Part shown: positions 9,234 to 17,929 of the stretch, one piece after another | How positions within the stretch are numbered: position 1 is the first letter of the stretch | Layout of the letters: each line of letters begins with the position of its first letter | NCBI GenBank assembly: GCA_017446095.1 | Contig: JAFSRN010000012.1 | Location: 38,785 to 102,784 of the forward strand | Direction of reading: 5' to 3' | From: Eubacterium sp. | GTDB lineage: Bacteria; Bacillota; Clostridia; Oscillospirales; Acutalibacteraceae | DNA: 64,000 bases | Translations under genes and position numbers: made by a program | The notes under the pieces: model-generated | Database searches by the model: none | Told to the model about the DNA's origin: nothing | Seen by the model: the letters and a program-made list of their open reading frames with translations, nothing else

Positions 9234-9811
9234 TACAGTACCCCTTTTGTTGACAGCACTTCGCCGTCCTCATTCGGCTTGACCGCTACCTTGAGCGCGT
9301 GCGCCACAGCCTTAAAGATTGCTTCAATCTGGTGGTGAGCGTTGCTGCCGTAAGGCACTTCAATGTGCAGCGTAATGTCTGCATTTTCAGCAAATGCGCG
9401 CCAGAATTCCTCTGTTACAGCGGTTTCAAAATCGCCGCAGAGTTCCTGCTCAAACTTTGCCTTGAACACAAGAAACGGACGGTTTGAAATGTCGAGTATA
9501 GCCTTTGCAAGGCTCTCGTCCATAGGCACGGCAAAGCTGCCGTAGCGCTGGATTCCGCCCTTGTCGCCAAGCGCTTTTTTGAACGCCTGACCAAGCACGA
9601 TGCCCGTGTCCTCGGCGGTGTGGTGCGTGTCAACCTCAAGGTCGCCCTTAACGTCAACGTCAAGACCGAAGCCGCCGTGCACACCGAACGCAGTAAGCAT
9701 ATGGTCAAAAAAGCCGATGCCTGTGCTGACCTTTACATCGCCGCCGTCAAGGCAGAGCGAAATCTTAATCTGTGTTTCTTTTGTGTTTCTTTCAACAGTT
9801 GCGTTTCTCAT
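9233..9811 (-). CDS. hisB: Imidazoleglycerol-phosphate dehydratase
   Basis: 192 residues, the monofunctional length. The manganese-binding motifs HHTAEDTGI and HHQIEAIFKA and the start RNATVERNTKETQIKISL plus GIGFFDHMLTAFGVHGGF are diagnostic. It dehydrates imidazoleglycerol phosphate. No HisN-type phosphatase domain is fused. A partial family C repeat lies between it and hisD. Confidence 0.96.
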   Translation of the reverse strand: MRNATVERNTKETQIKISLCLDGGDVKVSTGIGFFDHMLTAFGVHGGFGLDVDVKGDLEVDTHHTAEDTGIVLGQAFKKALGDKGGIQRYGSFAVPMDESLAKAILDISNRPFLVFKAKFEQELCGDFETAVTEEFWRAFAENADITLHIEVPYGSNAHHQIEAIFKAVAHALKVAVKPNEDGEVLSTKGVL

Positions 9812-9819
9812 AGTATTAT

Positions 9820-9868
9820 CCCCTCATCCGACTGCCTGACGGCAGCCACCTTCTCCCTTGGGGGAAGG
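9820..9868. repeat. Partial family C (MITE-like) end between hisB and hisD
   Basis: CCCCTCATCCG...GGCAGCCACCTTC then CTCCCTTGGGGGAAGGC. The layout matches the right end of the complete element at 58026-58147 (CTCATCCACC...CTTCCCCTCAAGGGGAAGGC). It forms two hairpins (CTGCC/GGCAG and TTCTCCC/GGGGGAA). It probably represents a solo end or a degraded copy. Confidence 0.6.
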
Positions 9869-9881
9869 CTAATTGGTTACA

Positions 9882-11165
9882 TTATTCAAATCTTACCTTT
9901 ATGGAGTTTGCGTGCGCGGTTAAGCCCTCGCTCTCTGCAAGGCGGATGATGTCGTCCTTCGAGTTGCGAAGCTCGGCGCAGGTGTAGTAAATAAACTGCG
10001 TTTTCTTAACAAAGCTGTCAACGGACAGCGGTGAGAAGAACCTTGCCGTGCCCGATGTCGGCAGAACGTGGTTAGGTCCTGCGTAGTAATCGCCAAGCGG
10101 TTCGGGCGACCAGTTGCCGAGGAATATGGAGCCTGCGTTGTTAATCTTGCCGATGTACTTAAGCGGCTCGCTGATGCAAAGTTCAAGGTGCTCGGGCGCA
10201 AGCTCGTTTGCAAAGCGAAGCGCCTGTTCAAGATTTTCGCACACAATAATTTCGCCGTAATTATCGAGCGACGACTGAATAATCTCCTGACGTTCAAGCT
10301 TTTTAATCTGCTTTTCAATTTCATGCAACGTCTGCTTTGCAATATCGGTTGAGGTTGTAAGCAGGATTGCGGAAGCAAGCTTGTCGTGCTCTGCCTGGCT
10401 CATAAGGTCAGCCGCAAGGAAGGACGGGTCTGCAGTTTTGTCCGCAACAATCAAGATTTCACTCGGACCTGCAACCATATCAATGTCCACAACGCCGTAA
10501 AGCAGGCGCTTTGCCGTGGCAACAAAGATGTTGCCGGGGCCTACAATCTTATCAACCTTCGGAATTTTTTCCGTTCCGTAAGCGAGCGCCGCAACAGCCT
10601 GCGCGCCGCCAACCATAAACACGCGGTCAACGCCTGCGATAGCCGCTGCCGCCATAATCTGCGGATTCGGGTTGCCGTCCTTTGCAGGGGGCGTAACCAT
10701 AACAATCTCGTTAACGCCGGCAAGCCTTGCAGGGATTGCGTTCATCAGAACGGACGACGGATACGCAGCCGTGCCGCCGGGAACGTAAATACCCACTCTG
10801 TTAAGACCGCGAACGCGCTGCCCCATAATAACGCCGCTTTCATCGGTAGTCATAAACGACTGCTGCGACTGGCGACCGTGGAAGCGCTTGATGTTCTTTT
10901 TCGCTTTGATAAGCGCGTCCTTAAAATCATCGTCCACTTCGCCGAGGTATGTGTAAAGCTCGTCCTTTTCTATAACAGTCTTTTTAGGTACACCGCCGTC
11001 AAAACGCACGGTGTATTCAAGCACTGCGGCGTCGCCGTTTTCCTTAACCTCTTTGATGATGTTGTTAACAATGTCAACAATCCTCTGGTCGGTTTCGCCT
11101 GCGCGCTTTTTAAGATTTTCCAGAACTGCATATTCGGCTTTGCCGTTTGCTTTAGTAATCTTCAT
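9882..11165 (-). CDS. hisD: Histidinol dehydrogenase
   Basis: 427 residues. The signature region IDMVAGPSEILIVADKTADPSFLAADLMSQAEHD and the C-terminal GPNHVLPTSGTARFFSPLSV are characteristic; PGGTAAYPSSVLM forms the substrate site. It is a zinc enzyme that oxidises histidinol to histidine in two NAD-dependent steps. It follows hisZG by 15 bases and precedes hisB. Confidence 0.96.
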   Translation of the reverse strand: MKITKANGKAEYAVLENLKKRAGETDQRIVDIVNNIIKEVKENGDAAVLEYTVRFDGGVPKKTVIEKDELYTYLGEVDDDFKDALIKAKKNIKRFHGRQSQQSFMTTDESGVIMGQRVRGLNRVGIYVPGGTAAYPSSVLMNAIPARLAGVNEIVMVTPPAKDGNPNPQIMAAAAIAGVDRVFMVGGAQAVAALAYGTEKIPKVDKIVGPGNIFVATAKRLLYGVVDIDMVAGPSEILIVADKTADPSFLAADLMSQAEHDKLASAILLTTSTDIAKQTLHEIEKQIKKLERQEIIQSSLDNYGEIIVCENLEQALRFANELAPEHLELCISEPLKYIGKINNAGSIFLGNWSPEPLGDYYAGPNHVLPTSGTARFFSPLSVDSFVKKTQFIYYTCAELRNSKDDIIRLAESEGLTAHANSIKVRFE

Positions 11166-11180
11166 AACAAAGTCCTCCGT

Positions 11181-12794
11181 TTATACCTGTGAAGCAAGTT
11201 CAAGGTCGTTAAGAAACGCTTCAATCTCTGCCTTGCGCAGTTTCATAGAAGCCATATTTACAATAACTCTTGCCGAAATCGGCAGGATTTCTTCCACAAC
11301 TTCAAGTCCGTTTTCCTTAAGCGTAGAGCCTGTTTCGACTATATCCACAATGCCGTCGGCAAGTCCGAGCAGCGGTGCGAGTTCCACGCTGCCTTCAATC
11401 TTGATTACCGCAACGTCCATACCCTTTGATTCAAAAAATTCCTTTGCAACCTTCGGGTACTTTGACGCAACAACCTTGCGCTTGTAGCCGGAAAAGAAGT
11501 CCGTCCCCTTCGGGCAAGCAAGCGCAAAGCGGCACTTGCCAATGCCGAGGTCGATAACCTCATAAAACGATGAGCCGTGCTCAACAATAGTATCCTTGCC
11601 GACGATGCCGATATCGCACACGCCGTGTTCAACGTACGTTATAACGTCGGGCGCTTTTGACAGCACAGCCTCGTACTTATCAACGGGAAGTATCAGCCGC
11701 CTGCCCTTATTTTCAAGCTCCGAGGTGTCAAGCCCCATAGTCTGAAACAGTCTTACCGAACTCTTTTCAAGCCTGCCCTTTGTGAGCGCAATCCTGATTG
11801 GACGCTCAACGTTGATAACCTCGCGCATCGCTTCGCACAAAGCGGAAACCTCAACAGCAAAGCCGATTGCAGGCGCGTCCGTACCGAACTCGCCGAGCAG
11901 GTTATCGTACCTGCCGCCGGAAAGAACCGTGAGTCCGCTGCCCTGCGCATAGCCGTGGAAGATAACGCCCGTGTAGTAGTTTGAGCGGTTAACAAGTCCG
12001 AGGTCAATCATAATGCTGTCGCCAAGACCTGCGCCGCAGAGCTCGTCGTAGAGCTTCTTGAGGTAGTCGAGCGCGGCGGAAGCGGTTTTGTCCGAATACA
12101 GTTTTTTCGCCTCGCCGATAACTTCCGCGCCGCCGAACAGCCTTGGCAGTCTGCGGATAATCCGCGTTTCTGCCGAGTCGCCAAGCGAGTCAAGCAGGTC
12201 GCCTAGGGCTGCATAGTTCTTGCCCTCAATCAGTTTGCAGATGCTCTTCTTCGTTTCGCCGTCAACATTCATATTCGACAGGATAGTGCTGAAGAACGCA
12301 GCGTTGCCGATTTCAATCTTAAACGAGTTGAAGTCGCAGCGTTTAAGGCACTGCGCCGCCATTGTGATAACCTCAATGTCAGCCTGCATAGAGCCGTCGC
12401 CGATGAGTTCCACGCCGCTCTGCGCAATCTCGTTAGGCACGCCGTACAAATCCTTGCCGCGTACAAATACGTTTTGGTTATAGTAAAGGCGCACAGGCAG
12501 GTTTTCGCCGCCCAGACGCGTTGCAACCATACGCGCAATCGGCATAGTGTTATCGGGGCGAAGCACGGTAGTCCTGCCCTTTGAGTCTGTAAGCTTAAAC
12601 ATCTCGTCGGGCGAAATGCCTGTGTTATCGCTCTCAAACACGTCAAAGAATTCTATAGAAGGCGTGATTACCTTGCGGTATTCGTTTTCCTTAAAAAGGT
12701 CAGCGAGGGTGCGCTCAACCTTGCGCCTGTCGTCGCATTCTTCAAACAGATAATCGCGGCTGCCCTCGGGTGTAATTTTGGAATATTTTTTCAT
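11181..12794 (-). CDS. hisZG: Fused HisZ-HisG ATP phosphoribosyltransferase
   Basis: 537 residues in one frame. Residues 1 to about 330 are HisZ, a class II aminoacyl-tRNA-synthetase-like regulatory subunit (TPEGSRDYLFEE, LRPDNTMPIARMVATRL, YYNQNVFV, VLSGGRYDNLLGEFG). From residue 334 (RIALTKGRLEKSS) to the end follows a complete short-form HisG of 204 residues with the signature ELAPLLGLADGIVDIVETGSTL. Short HisG normally needs a separate HisZ, so fusing the two in one chain gives fixed stoichiometry. It catalyses the committed step, ATP plus PRPP to PR-ATP, and should be the feedback-controlled point. First gene of the his operon, with a promoter overlapped by a palindrome just upstream. 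Confidence 0.93.
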   Translation of the reverse strand: MKKYSKITPEGSRDYLFEECDDRRKVERTLADLFKENEYRKVITPSIEFFDVFESDNTGISPDEMFKLTDSKGRTTVLRPDNTMPIARMVATRLGGENLPVRLYYNQNVFVRGKDLYGVPNEIAQSGVELIGDGSMQADIEVITMAAQCLKRCDFNSFKIEIGNAAFFSTILSNMNVDGETKKSICKLIEGKNYAALGDLLDSLGDSAETRIIRRLPRLFGGAEVIGEAKKLYSDKTASAALDYLKKLYDELCGAGLGDSIMIDLGLVNRSNYYTGVIFHGYAQGSGLTVLSGGRYDNLLGEFGTDAPAIGFAVEVSALCEAMREVINVERPIRIALTKGRLEKSSVRLFQTMGLDTSELENKGRRLILPVDKYEAVLSKAPDVITYVEHGVCDIGIVGKDTIVEHGSSFYEVIDLGIGKCRFALACPKGTDFFSGYKRKVVASKYPKVAKEFFESKGMDVAVIKIEGSVELAPLLGLADGIVDIVETGSTLKENGLEVVEEILPISARVIVNMASMKLRKAEIEAFLNDLELASQV

Positions 12795-12819
12795 AGATTT
12801 TCACTCTTTTCACTTTAGC

Positions 12820-12856
12820 GTGCTAATATGCTAACACAATAAAGTGGTGTTGTCAA
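12820..12856 (-). promoter_or_regulatory. his operon promoter overlapped by an 18-bp palindrome
   Basis: On the minus strand -35 TTGACA (12851-12856), spacer of 17 bases, -10 TAGCAT (12828-12833). The -10 lies inside an imperfect palindrome at 12820-12837 (plus strand GTGCTAATATGCTAACAC, 14 of 18 positions symmetric). A repressor bound there would block RNA polymerase. A HisR/YerC-type (TrpR-like) histidine repressor is the most plausible candidate, by inference only. No T-box-like leader is visible. Confidence 0.65.
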
Positions 12857-12871
12857 TAATTATTTTATATT

Positions 12872-13004
12872 GTAGGGGCGATTCATGAGATTCCCCTATT
12901 AGGGGAAATGTCACCGTAGGTGACAAAAGGGTCTGGCGACCGCCCCAAGGTTCGCCCGCATGGGTAACGATCCTACACGTAGGGGCGATTCACGAATCGC
13001 CCGC
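12872..13004. repeat. Family A hairpin repeats between polC and hisZG
   Basis: A degenerate copy begins at 12872 (GTAGGGGCGATTCATGAGATTC, followed by the hairpin CCCCTATTAGGGG and GTCACCGTAGGTGAC). A clean copy, GTAGGGGCGATTC AC GAATCGCCC, lies at 12979-13002. The two are joined by short AT-poor segments. No gene is seen in 12857-13029. Confidence 0.75.
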
Positions 13005-13029
13005 GTGGGTAATGATTGAACCCTACAGT

Positions 13030-16000
13030 TTAAAATCCGAACAGCGAAATCTGCTTTGACTCGGGCAGGTCGCCAAGCGCGCCTGCAGCACGCAGAGCGT
13101 CAACAACAGACTTGCCGACACCCGGCTCGTTAGCAAGGTCGTCGGAAGCAATAAAGCCGTCGGGATTGCGCTCAACCGCTTCGGCAATCGAGATGGCAGC
13201 CTTGCCGCCGATGCCGTCTATTGCGGAAAACGGCAGCCTGATTTTGCCGTCCTCAATCTTATACACACGCCAGTCGGACTTATAAAGGTCAACGGGAAGG
13301 AACTCAAAGCCGCGCGCCAGCATTTCAATTACAATCTGGTTAACCACGTAGGTGTCCTCTTCTTTTTGCGTAATCTCAATGTTGTTTGCCTTTTTGCGCT
13401 TGTATTCCTCCATCTTCGCCTTTACTGCCGCCTTGCCCTGCACAGCCGCTACAGCGTCAATCGCGCCGCCGCGCACGGTAAAGTATGCCGCGTAAAAATG
13501 AATAGGATAATATATCTTGTACCACGCAATACGCAGTGCCGCAATAACGTAAGCCGCAGCGTGCGCCTTGGGGAACATGTACTTGATTTTGTAGCACGAA
13601 TCGATGTACCACTGCTCAACGCCGATTTTCTTCATAGCGTCCTCAAACGGTGGCAGCTCTTTTGGCGCCTTGCCCTTACGGGTGTACTCCATAATCTTGA
13701 AGCAGTCCATCTTTGACAGCGGCGATTCCTCGCCCGTATCGCGCTCATACTTTTCCGCAACGTGGATAAGGTGAGTCATAATATCGTCACGGCAGCCGAT
13801 AACATTTGAGATGTCGCAGATGCCGTTATGTATGAGTTCCTGCGCGTTGCCGAGCCATACGTCCGTGCCGTGCGACAGACCGGAAATCTGCAGCAGGTCG
13901 GCAAAGGTTTTTGGCTGCGCCTCGGTAAGCATACCGATAACGAAGGGCGTGCCCATTTCGGGAATAGCGAGGGTGCCGGTTTCGCAGTCGATATCCTCGG
14001 GGCTTACGCCGATTGGCTCGGTAGACGTGATGAGCTTGTACAGATTCGGGTCGGACAAATCAACGTCCATAACGGGAATACCCGTTGAATCCTCGAGATA
14101 CTTATACAGCGTAGGATTATCGTGACCAAGTTCGTCGAGCTTAAGAAGCGTGTCGTGCAGCGAATTCTTAAAGTCGAAGTGTGTGGTGTATGTACCCTTT
14201 TTCTCGTCGTTTGAGGGGAACTGAATAGGCGTAAAGTCCTCAACCGTGTACTCGTCGGGCACGACTACCATACCGCCTGGGTGCTGACCTGTGGTGCGCT
14301 TGATGCCTGTGCAGCCTACAGTCAGGCGGTCAATTTCCGCCTTTGACGTAATTGCAAGCAGGTCGCGCTCCTCAAGGTACTTAACAACGTAGCCGTAGGC
14401 GGTTTTATCCGCAACAGTCGCCATTGTGCCTGCCTTGAACACGTACTCTTTACCAAACAGTTCCTCGGTGAACTTGTGCGAGCGCGACTGATATTCGCCG
14501 GAGAAGTTAAGGTCGATATCAGGCTCTTTGTCGCCGTTGAAGCCGAGGAAGGTTTCAAACGGGATTTCGTGGCCGTCGCGTTTCATAGGTTCGCCGCAGA
14601 CGGGGCAGTTTTTAACCGGCAGGTCAAAGCCCGAGCCGTATTCACCGTTGAGGAAGAATTCCGAGTGCTTACACTTTTTGCAGTAGTAGTGCGGTGCGAG
14701 TGGGTTAACCTCGGAAATACCGCCGAAGTGAGCGGCAAGTGATGAGCCAACCGAACCACGCGAGCCAACAAGGTAGCCGTTCCTTTCGCTCTCCTCAACA
14801 AGGCGCTTTGCAATAACATACAGCACGCCGTAGCCGTTTGAAATAATACAGTTGAGTTCCCTTTCAAGTCGGGCTGCGATATACTCGGGCACGGGGTCGC
14901 CGTAGAGCTCTTTTGCCATAGACCAGCATTTTTCCGTAAGCTCGTCGTCCGCGCCGTCAATGTGCGGTGCAAACTGTCCGGGCGGAATAGGCGGAATATC
15001 GTCCCAAATCATATCGGCAATCTTGTTCGGGTTGTCGATAACAAACTCCTTTGCCCTGTCGCCTGCCCAGGCAAAATCCTCAAGCATTTCGTCCGTTGTT
15101 TTAAAGTACAGCGGCGCCTGCTCGTCCGCGTCCTCAAAGCCTTTTGAAGCCATAAGGATTGCGCGGAATTTGGAATCCTTTTCGTCAATAAAGTGTACGT
15201 CGCCTGTAGCCACAACGGGCTTGCCAAGCGTGTCCGCAAGCTCAACAACCTTTTGGTTGATGCGCACAAGATCGTCCTCGCTGTTGACGTTCTGATGCAA
15301 TTCGCGCTCGGAACGAATCATAAACGCGTTGTTGCCGTTTGGCTGAATTTCAAGATAATCGTAAAATGCGGCAAGCTTAAGCAGCTCGTCGTCGCTCTCG
15401 CCGCGCAGAATTGCCTGAATAATCTCGCCCTGCTCGCAGGCGGAGCCAATCAGTATGCCGTCGCGCTTTTTGGCAAGCATCGACTTTGGAATCAGCGGAC
15501 GCGACTTGAACGTTTTTACGTTTGAGTGCGAAATCATTTCGTAAAGGTTCTTCCTGCCGTACCTGCGTTCCTCCTTGGGGATTGAGTCGTCAAACGAGTT
15601 GTCCTCTTTAACAAGCAGGATGATGTGGTGGCGGCGGAATTCCTTAAGCTTCATATTCATAAAGTCGGGATAGAGCTCGTCGTCAACGAGGTAACCTTCC
15701 ATACCGAGGATGAGTTTAATGCCGTTTGCCTTTGCAGCGGAATACGCCTCGGGCAGCGCCTGAACAACGCCGTGGTCGGTAACGGCAATCGCCTTGTGCC
15801 CCCACTTTGCAGCGCGCTTAACAAGCTCTTTTGGCGCAGTCATACCGTCCATATCGGACATAGTGGTATGCAGGTGAAGCTCTACGCGCTTTTCGTCAGC
15901 GGTGTCCATTTTCTCCGCCTTCTGCACCTTTTCAATAGAGTTCGGGCGCAGTACGGATTCGTTGGAAAACTTGTCAAACTGATACGTGCCGTTGATGATA

Positions 16001-16845
16001 ACCGTGCCGCCGTCCTCAACAGTTTTGAGGATGGGCTCAACCACGTTGTTGCGGTCAAAAACCTTAACCGTGATTGACGATGTGTAGTCCGAAATATCGA
16101 AGGTGAGGATTTTGGAATCACCGCGCTTTGTGTCGCGGCACTCGCTTTTGAGGATATCGCCCCACACGGTGATAACGCCGTCGTCGTACTTAACGTCGGC
16201 AATCGGCTTGGGCAGTTCGCGGATATTCCTGCCGAACACAACCCTGCGCGTGTCCGCATAAAGCGGCGTGCCGGTAAGTATTGTGTGAACTGCATTCTTC
16301 TCCTTTTCCTCTTTTTCCGCCTTCTCTTTTTCGCGCTGCTGTTCAAAGGCTTCGTGCACAGCCTTTTCAACGTCAAAGGTCTGCACTTCCATAAACGACA
16401 CGTCAAAGTCAAGGTCAAACGCGTTGTATATGATTTTTGAAATCTCTTTATCTATCCCCTGCTTTTCAAGTATATCCTTGCCGCCGTTTTTGAGGAACAC
16501 GGTTAAAACGCCGTCCTCAACCTCAGCCTCTGCGCCGTCAAAAAATCCGTTAACCATCTGGTTTGAAAGGCGCACGGGGGAAATGATTTTTTCTATATCA
16601 TCAACCTTGAACAGACTTTTTGGGTACTTGACTTTAAGTTCAACCTTGCTGAGCTTAAGTCCGCCTGCAAGAGACTTCTGCACGCGGTCAATCATCTCTG
16701 CCGTAAGCAGCTTCTGATTCATAACTTCCACAAGCGCGCGCCTGTCATCGCGGTAAAGGACAAGGTGCGTAATCTCGCCAAACCCGATGTCCGCCAGGTC
16801 GTCTTTATCTATGTACTGGGAAAAATAGTTGTAAAATTCGTTCAT
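13030..16845 (-). CDS. polC: DNA polymerase III PolC without the exonuclease domain
   Basis: 1271 residues against about 1440 for typical PolC. Order: N-terminal domain, OB fold (about 215-310), PHP domain starting VELHLHTTMSDMDG (about 319), then thumb, palm with GSRGSVGSSLAAH, a four-Cys zinc motif (CKKCKHSE...CPVCGEP), catalytic PDIDLNFSGEYQ (about 775-786), FKAGTMATVADKTAYGYV, fingers and the C-terminal helix-hairpin-helix region; it ends KQISLFGF. In ordinary PolC a DnaQ-type 3'-5' exonuclease of about 165 residues is inserted within PHP after the LVDD motif. Here GMEGYLVDD continues directly into HHIILLVKED, and no DxE exonuclease motif is present. So this replicase should polymerise but not proofread by itself. 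Last gene of the pyrH-to-polC run. Confidence 0.95.
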   Translation of the reverse strand: MNEFYNYFSQYIDKDDLADIGFGEITHLVLYRDDRRALVEVMNQKLLTAEMIDRVQKSLAGGLKLSKVELKVKYPKSLFKVDDIEKIISPVRLSNQMVNGFFDGAEAEVEDGVLTVFLKNGGKDILEKQGIDKEISKIIYNAFDLDFDVSFMEVQTFDVEKAVHEAFEQQREKEKAEKEEKEKNAVHTILTGTPLYADTRRVVFGRNIRELPKPIADVKYDDGVITVWGDILKSECRDTKRGDSKILTFDISDYTSSITVKVFDRNNVVEPILKTVEDGGTVIINGTYQFDKFSNESVLRPNSIEKVQKAEKMDTADEKRVELHLHTTMSDMDGMTAPKELVKRAAKWGHKAIAVTDHGVVQALPEAYSAAKANGIKLILGMEGYLVDDELYPDFMNMKLKEFRRHHIILLVKEDNSFDDSIPKEERRYGRKNLYEMISHSNVKTFKSRPLIPKSMLAKKRDGILIGSACEQGEIIQAILRGESDDELLKLAAFYDYLEIQPNGNNAFMIRSERELHQNVNSEDDLVRINQKVVELADTLGKPVVATGDVHFIDEKDSKFRAILMASKGFEDADEQAPLYFKTTDEMLEDFAWAGDRAKEFVIDNPNKIADMIWDDIPPIPPGQFAPHIDGADDELTEKCWSMAKELYGDPVPEYIAARLERELNCIISNGYGVLYVIAKRLVEESERNGYLVGSRGSVGSSLAAHFGGISEVNPLAPHYYCKKCKHSEFFLNGEYGSGFDLPVKNCPVCGEPMKRDGHEIPFETFLGFNGDKEPDIDLNFSGEYQSRSHKFTEELFGKEYVFKAGTMATVADKTAYGYVVKYLEERDLLAITSKAEIDRLTVGCTGIKRTTGQHPGGMVVVPDEYTVEDFTPIQFPSNDEKKGTYTTHFDFKNSLHDTLLKLDELGHDNPTLYKYLEDSTGIPVMDVDLSDPNLYKLITSTEPIGVSPEDIDCETGTLAIPEMGTPFVIGMLTEAQPKTFADLLQISGLSHGTDVWLGNAQELIHNGICDISNVIGCRDDIMTHLIHVAEKYERDTGEESPLSKMDCFKIMEYTRKGKAPKELPPFEDAMKKIGVEQWYIDSCYKIKYMFPKAHAAAYVIAALRIAWYKIYYPIHFYAAYFTVRGGAIDAVAAVQGKAAVKAKMEEYKRKKANNIEITQKEEDTYVVNQIVIEMLARGFEFLPVDLYKSDWRVYKIEDGKIRLPFSAIDGIGGKAAISIAEAVERNPDGFIASDDLANEPGVGKSVVDALRAAGALGDLPESKQISLFGF

Positions 16846-17882
16846 TATAATTTGTCAATCTCTTTCATTAATTCGTCGAGCAGTTTGTCCTCATCTACTT
16901 TGCGAAGAATCTCGCCCTTTTTGAAGATAAGACCGCAGCCGTCGCCGCCGGCGATACCAACGTCGGCTTCCTTCGCTTCACCGGGACCGTTAACTATGCA
17001 GCCCATAACTGCAACCTTTATAGGCTTTTTAACGTCGCGCAGGCGCTCTTCCACCTGATTTGCAAGCCCTACAAGGTCAATCTTTGTTCTGCCGCAGGTC
17101 GGGCAGGAAATAAGGTAAGGCGTGTCGGTTTTAAGCCCGATTGCCTTTAAAATATCAAATGCGGCGTAGACCTCTTTAACAGGGTTGTCCGTAAGGCTCA
17201 CGCGTATTGTGTCGCCGATGCCGTGAGTGAGCAGCGAACCGATACCCACAGCGGACTTGATTATGCCCATGCGCTCCGTGCCTGCTTCCGTAACGCCGAG
17301 GTGCAGCGGATAATCGCAGCGCTCGTGCGCAAGCTCATACGCCTTAATCATAGTGTTTACGTTAGAGGATTTTATGGAAATCACGATGTCGCCAAAATCA
17401 AACTTTTCAAGCAGCGACGCATGGTACATAGCGCTTTCCACCATAGCTTCGGGCGTGGGTGAGCCGTACTTTGCAAGAATTTCCTTTTCAAGCGAGCCTG
17501 AGTTAACGCCTATACGGATAGGGATTTGCTTCTGATTGCAGATGTCCGCAACCGCCTTGACTCTATCCTCTGCCCCTATGTTGCCGGGGTTGATGCGGAT
17601 TTTATCTATGCCGCGTTCAGCCGCACCGAGCGCAAGCCTGTAATCAAAATGAATGTCGGCAACAAGCGGAACGGAAACCGCGTTTTTGATTGGCTCAACG
17701 AGCGCGAGCGCCGCCTCGTCGGGAATAGCAAAGCGGATAACCTGACAGCCTGCCTTTTCAAGCTCGACAGCCTGCATAACGCTGCCGTCGATATCGCTTG
17801 CAGGAATATTGAGCATACTCTGAACGAGCACAGGCTCCCCGCCACCGAGAAAAGTATTACCTAATTTTACTTTACGAGTCAT
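16845..17882 (-). CDS. ispG: 4-hydroxy-3-methylbut-2-enyl diphosphate synthase
   Basis: 345 residues. The TIM-barrel start VLVQSMLNIPASDI and the [4Fe-4S]-binding cysteines in CPTCGRTKIDL and MGCIVNGPGEA identify IspG (GcpE), two-domain bacterial form. It reduces MEcPP to HMBPP in the non-mevalonate isoprenoid pathway, the same pathway as dxr upstream in this run. The stop shares a base with the polC start. It is separated from rseP by an inserted repeat cassette with its own gene. Confidence 0.96.
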   Translation of the reverse strand: MTRKVKLGNTFLGGGEPVLVQSMLNIPASDIDGSVMQAVELEKAGCQVIRFAIPDEAALALVEPIKNAVSVPLVADIHFDYRLALGAAERGIDKIRINPGNIGAEDRVKAVADICNQKQIPIRIGVNSGSLEKEILAKYGSPTPEAMVESAMYHASLLEKFDFGDIVISIKSSNVNTMIKAYELAHERCDYPLHLGVTEAGTERMGIIKSAVGIGSLLTHGIGDTIRVSLTDNPVKEVYAAFDILKAIGLKTDTPYLISCPTCGRTKIDLVGLANQVEERLRDVKKPIKVAVMGCIVNGPGEAKEADVGIAGGDGCGLIFKKGEILRKVDEDKLLDELMKEIDKL

Positions 17883-17929
17883 TTTTTCTCCTTTTTGAAA
17901 ACCTTAATAATTGAGATTTGTTAATAGGT

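Noticed and set aside
12795-13029. T-box or histidine attenuator before hisZG
   Set aside because: There is no tRNA-like specifier loop, no T-box consensus and no leader terminator; the leader from the predicted start to the ATG is only about 30 bases.
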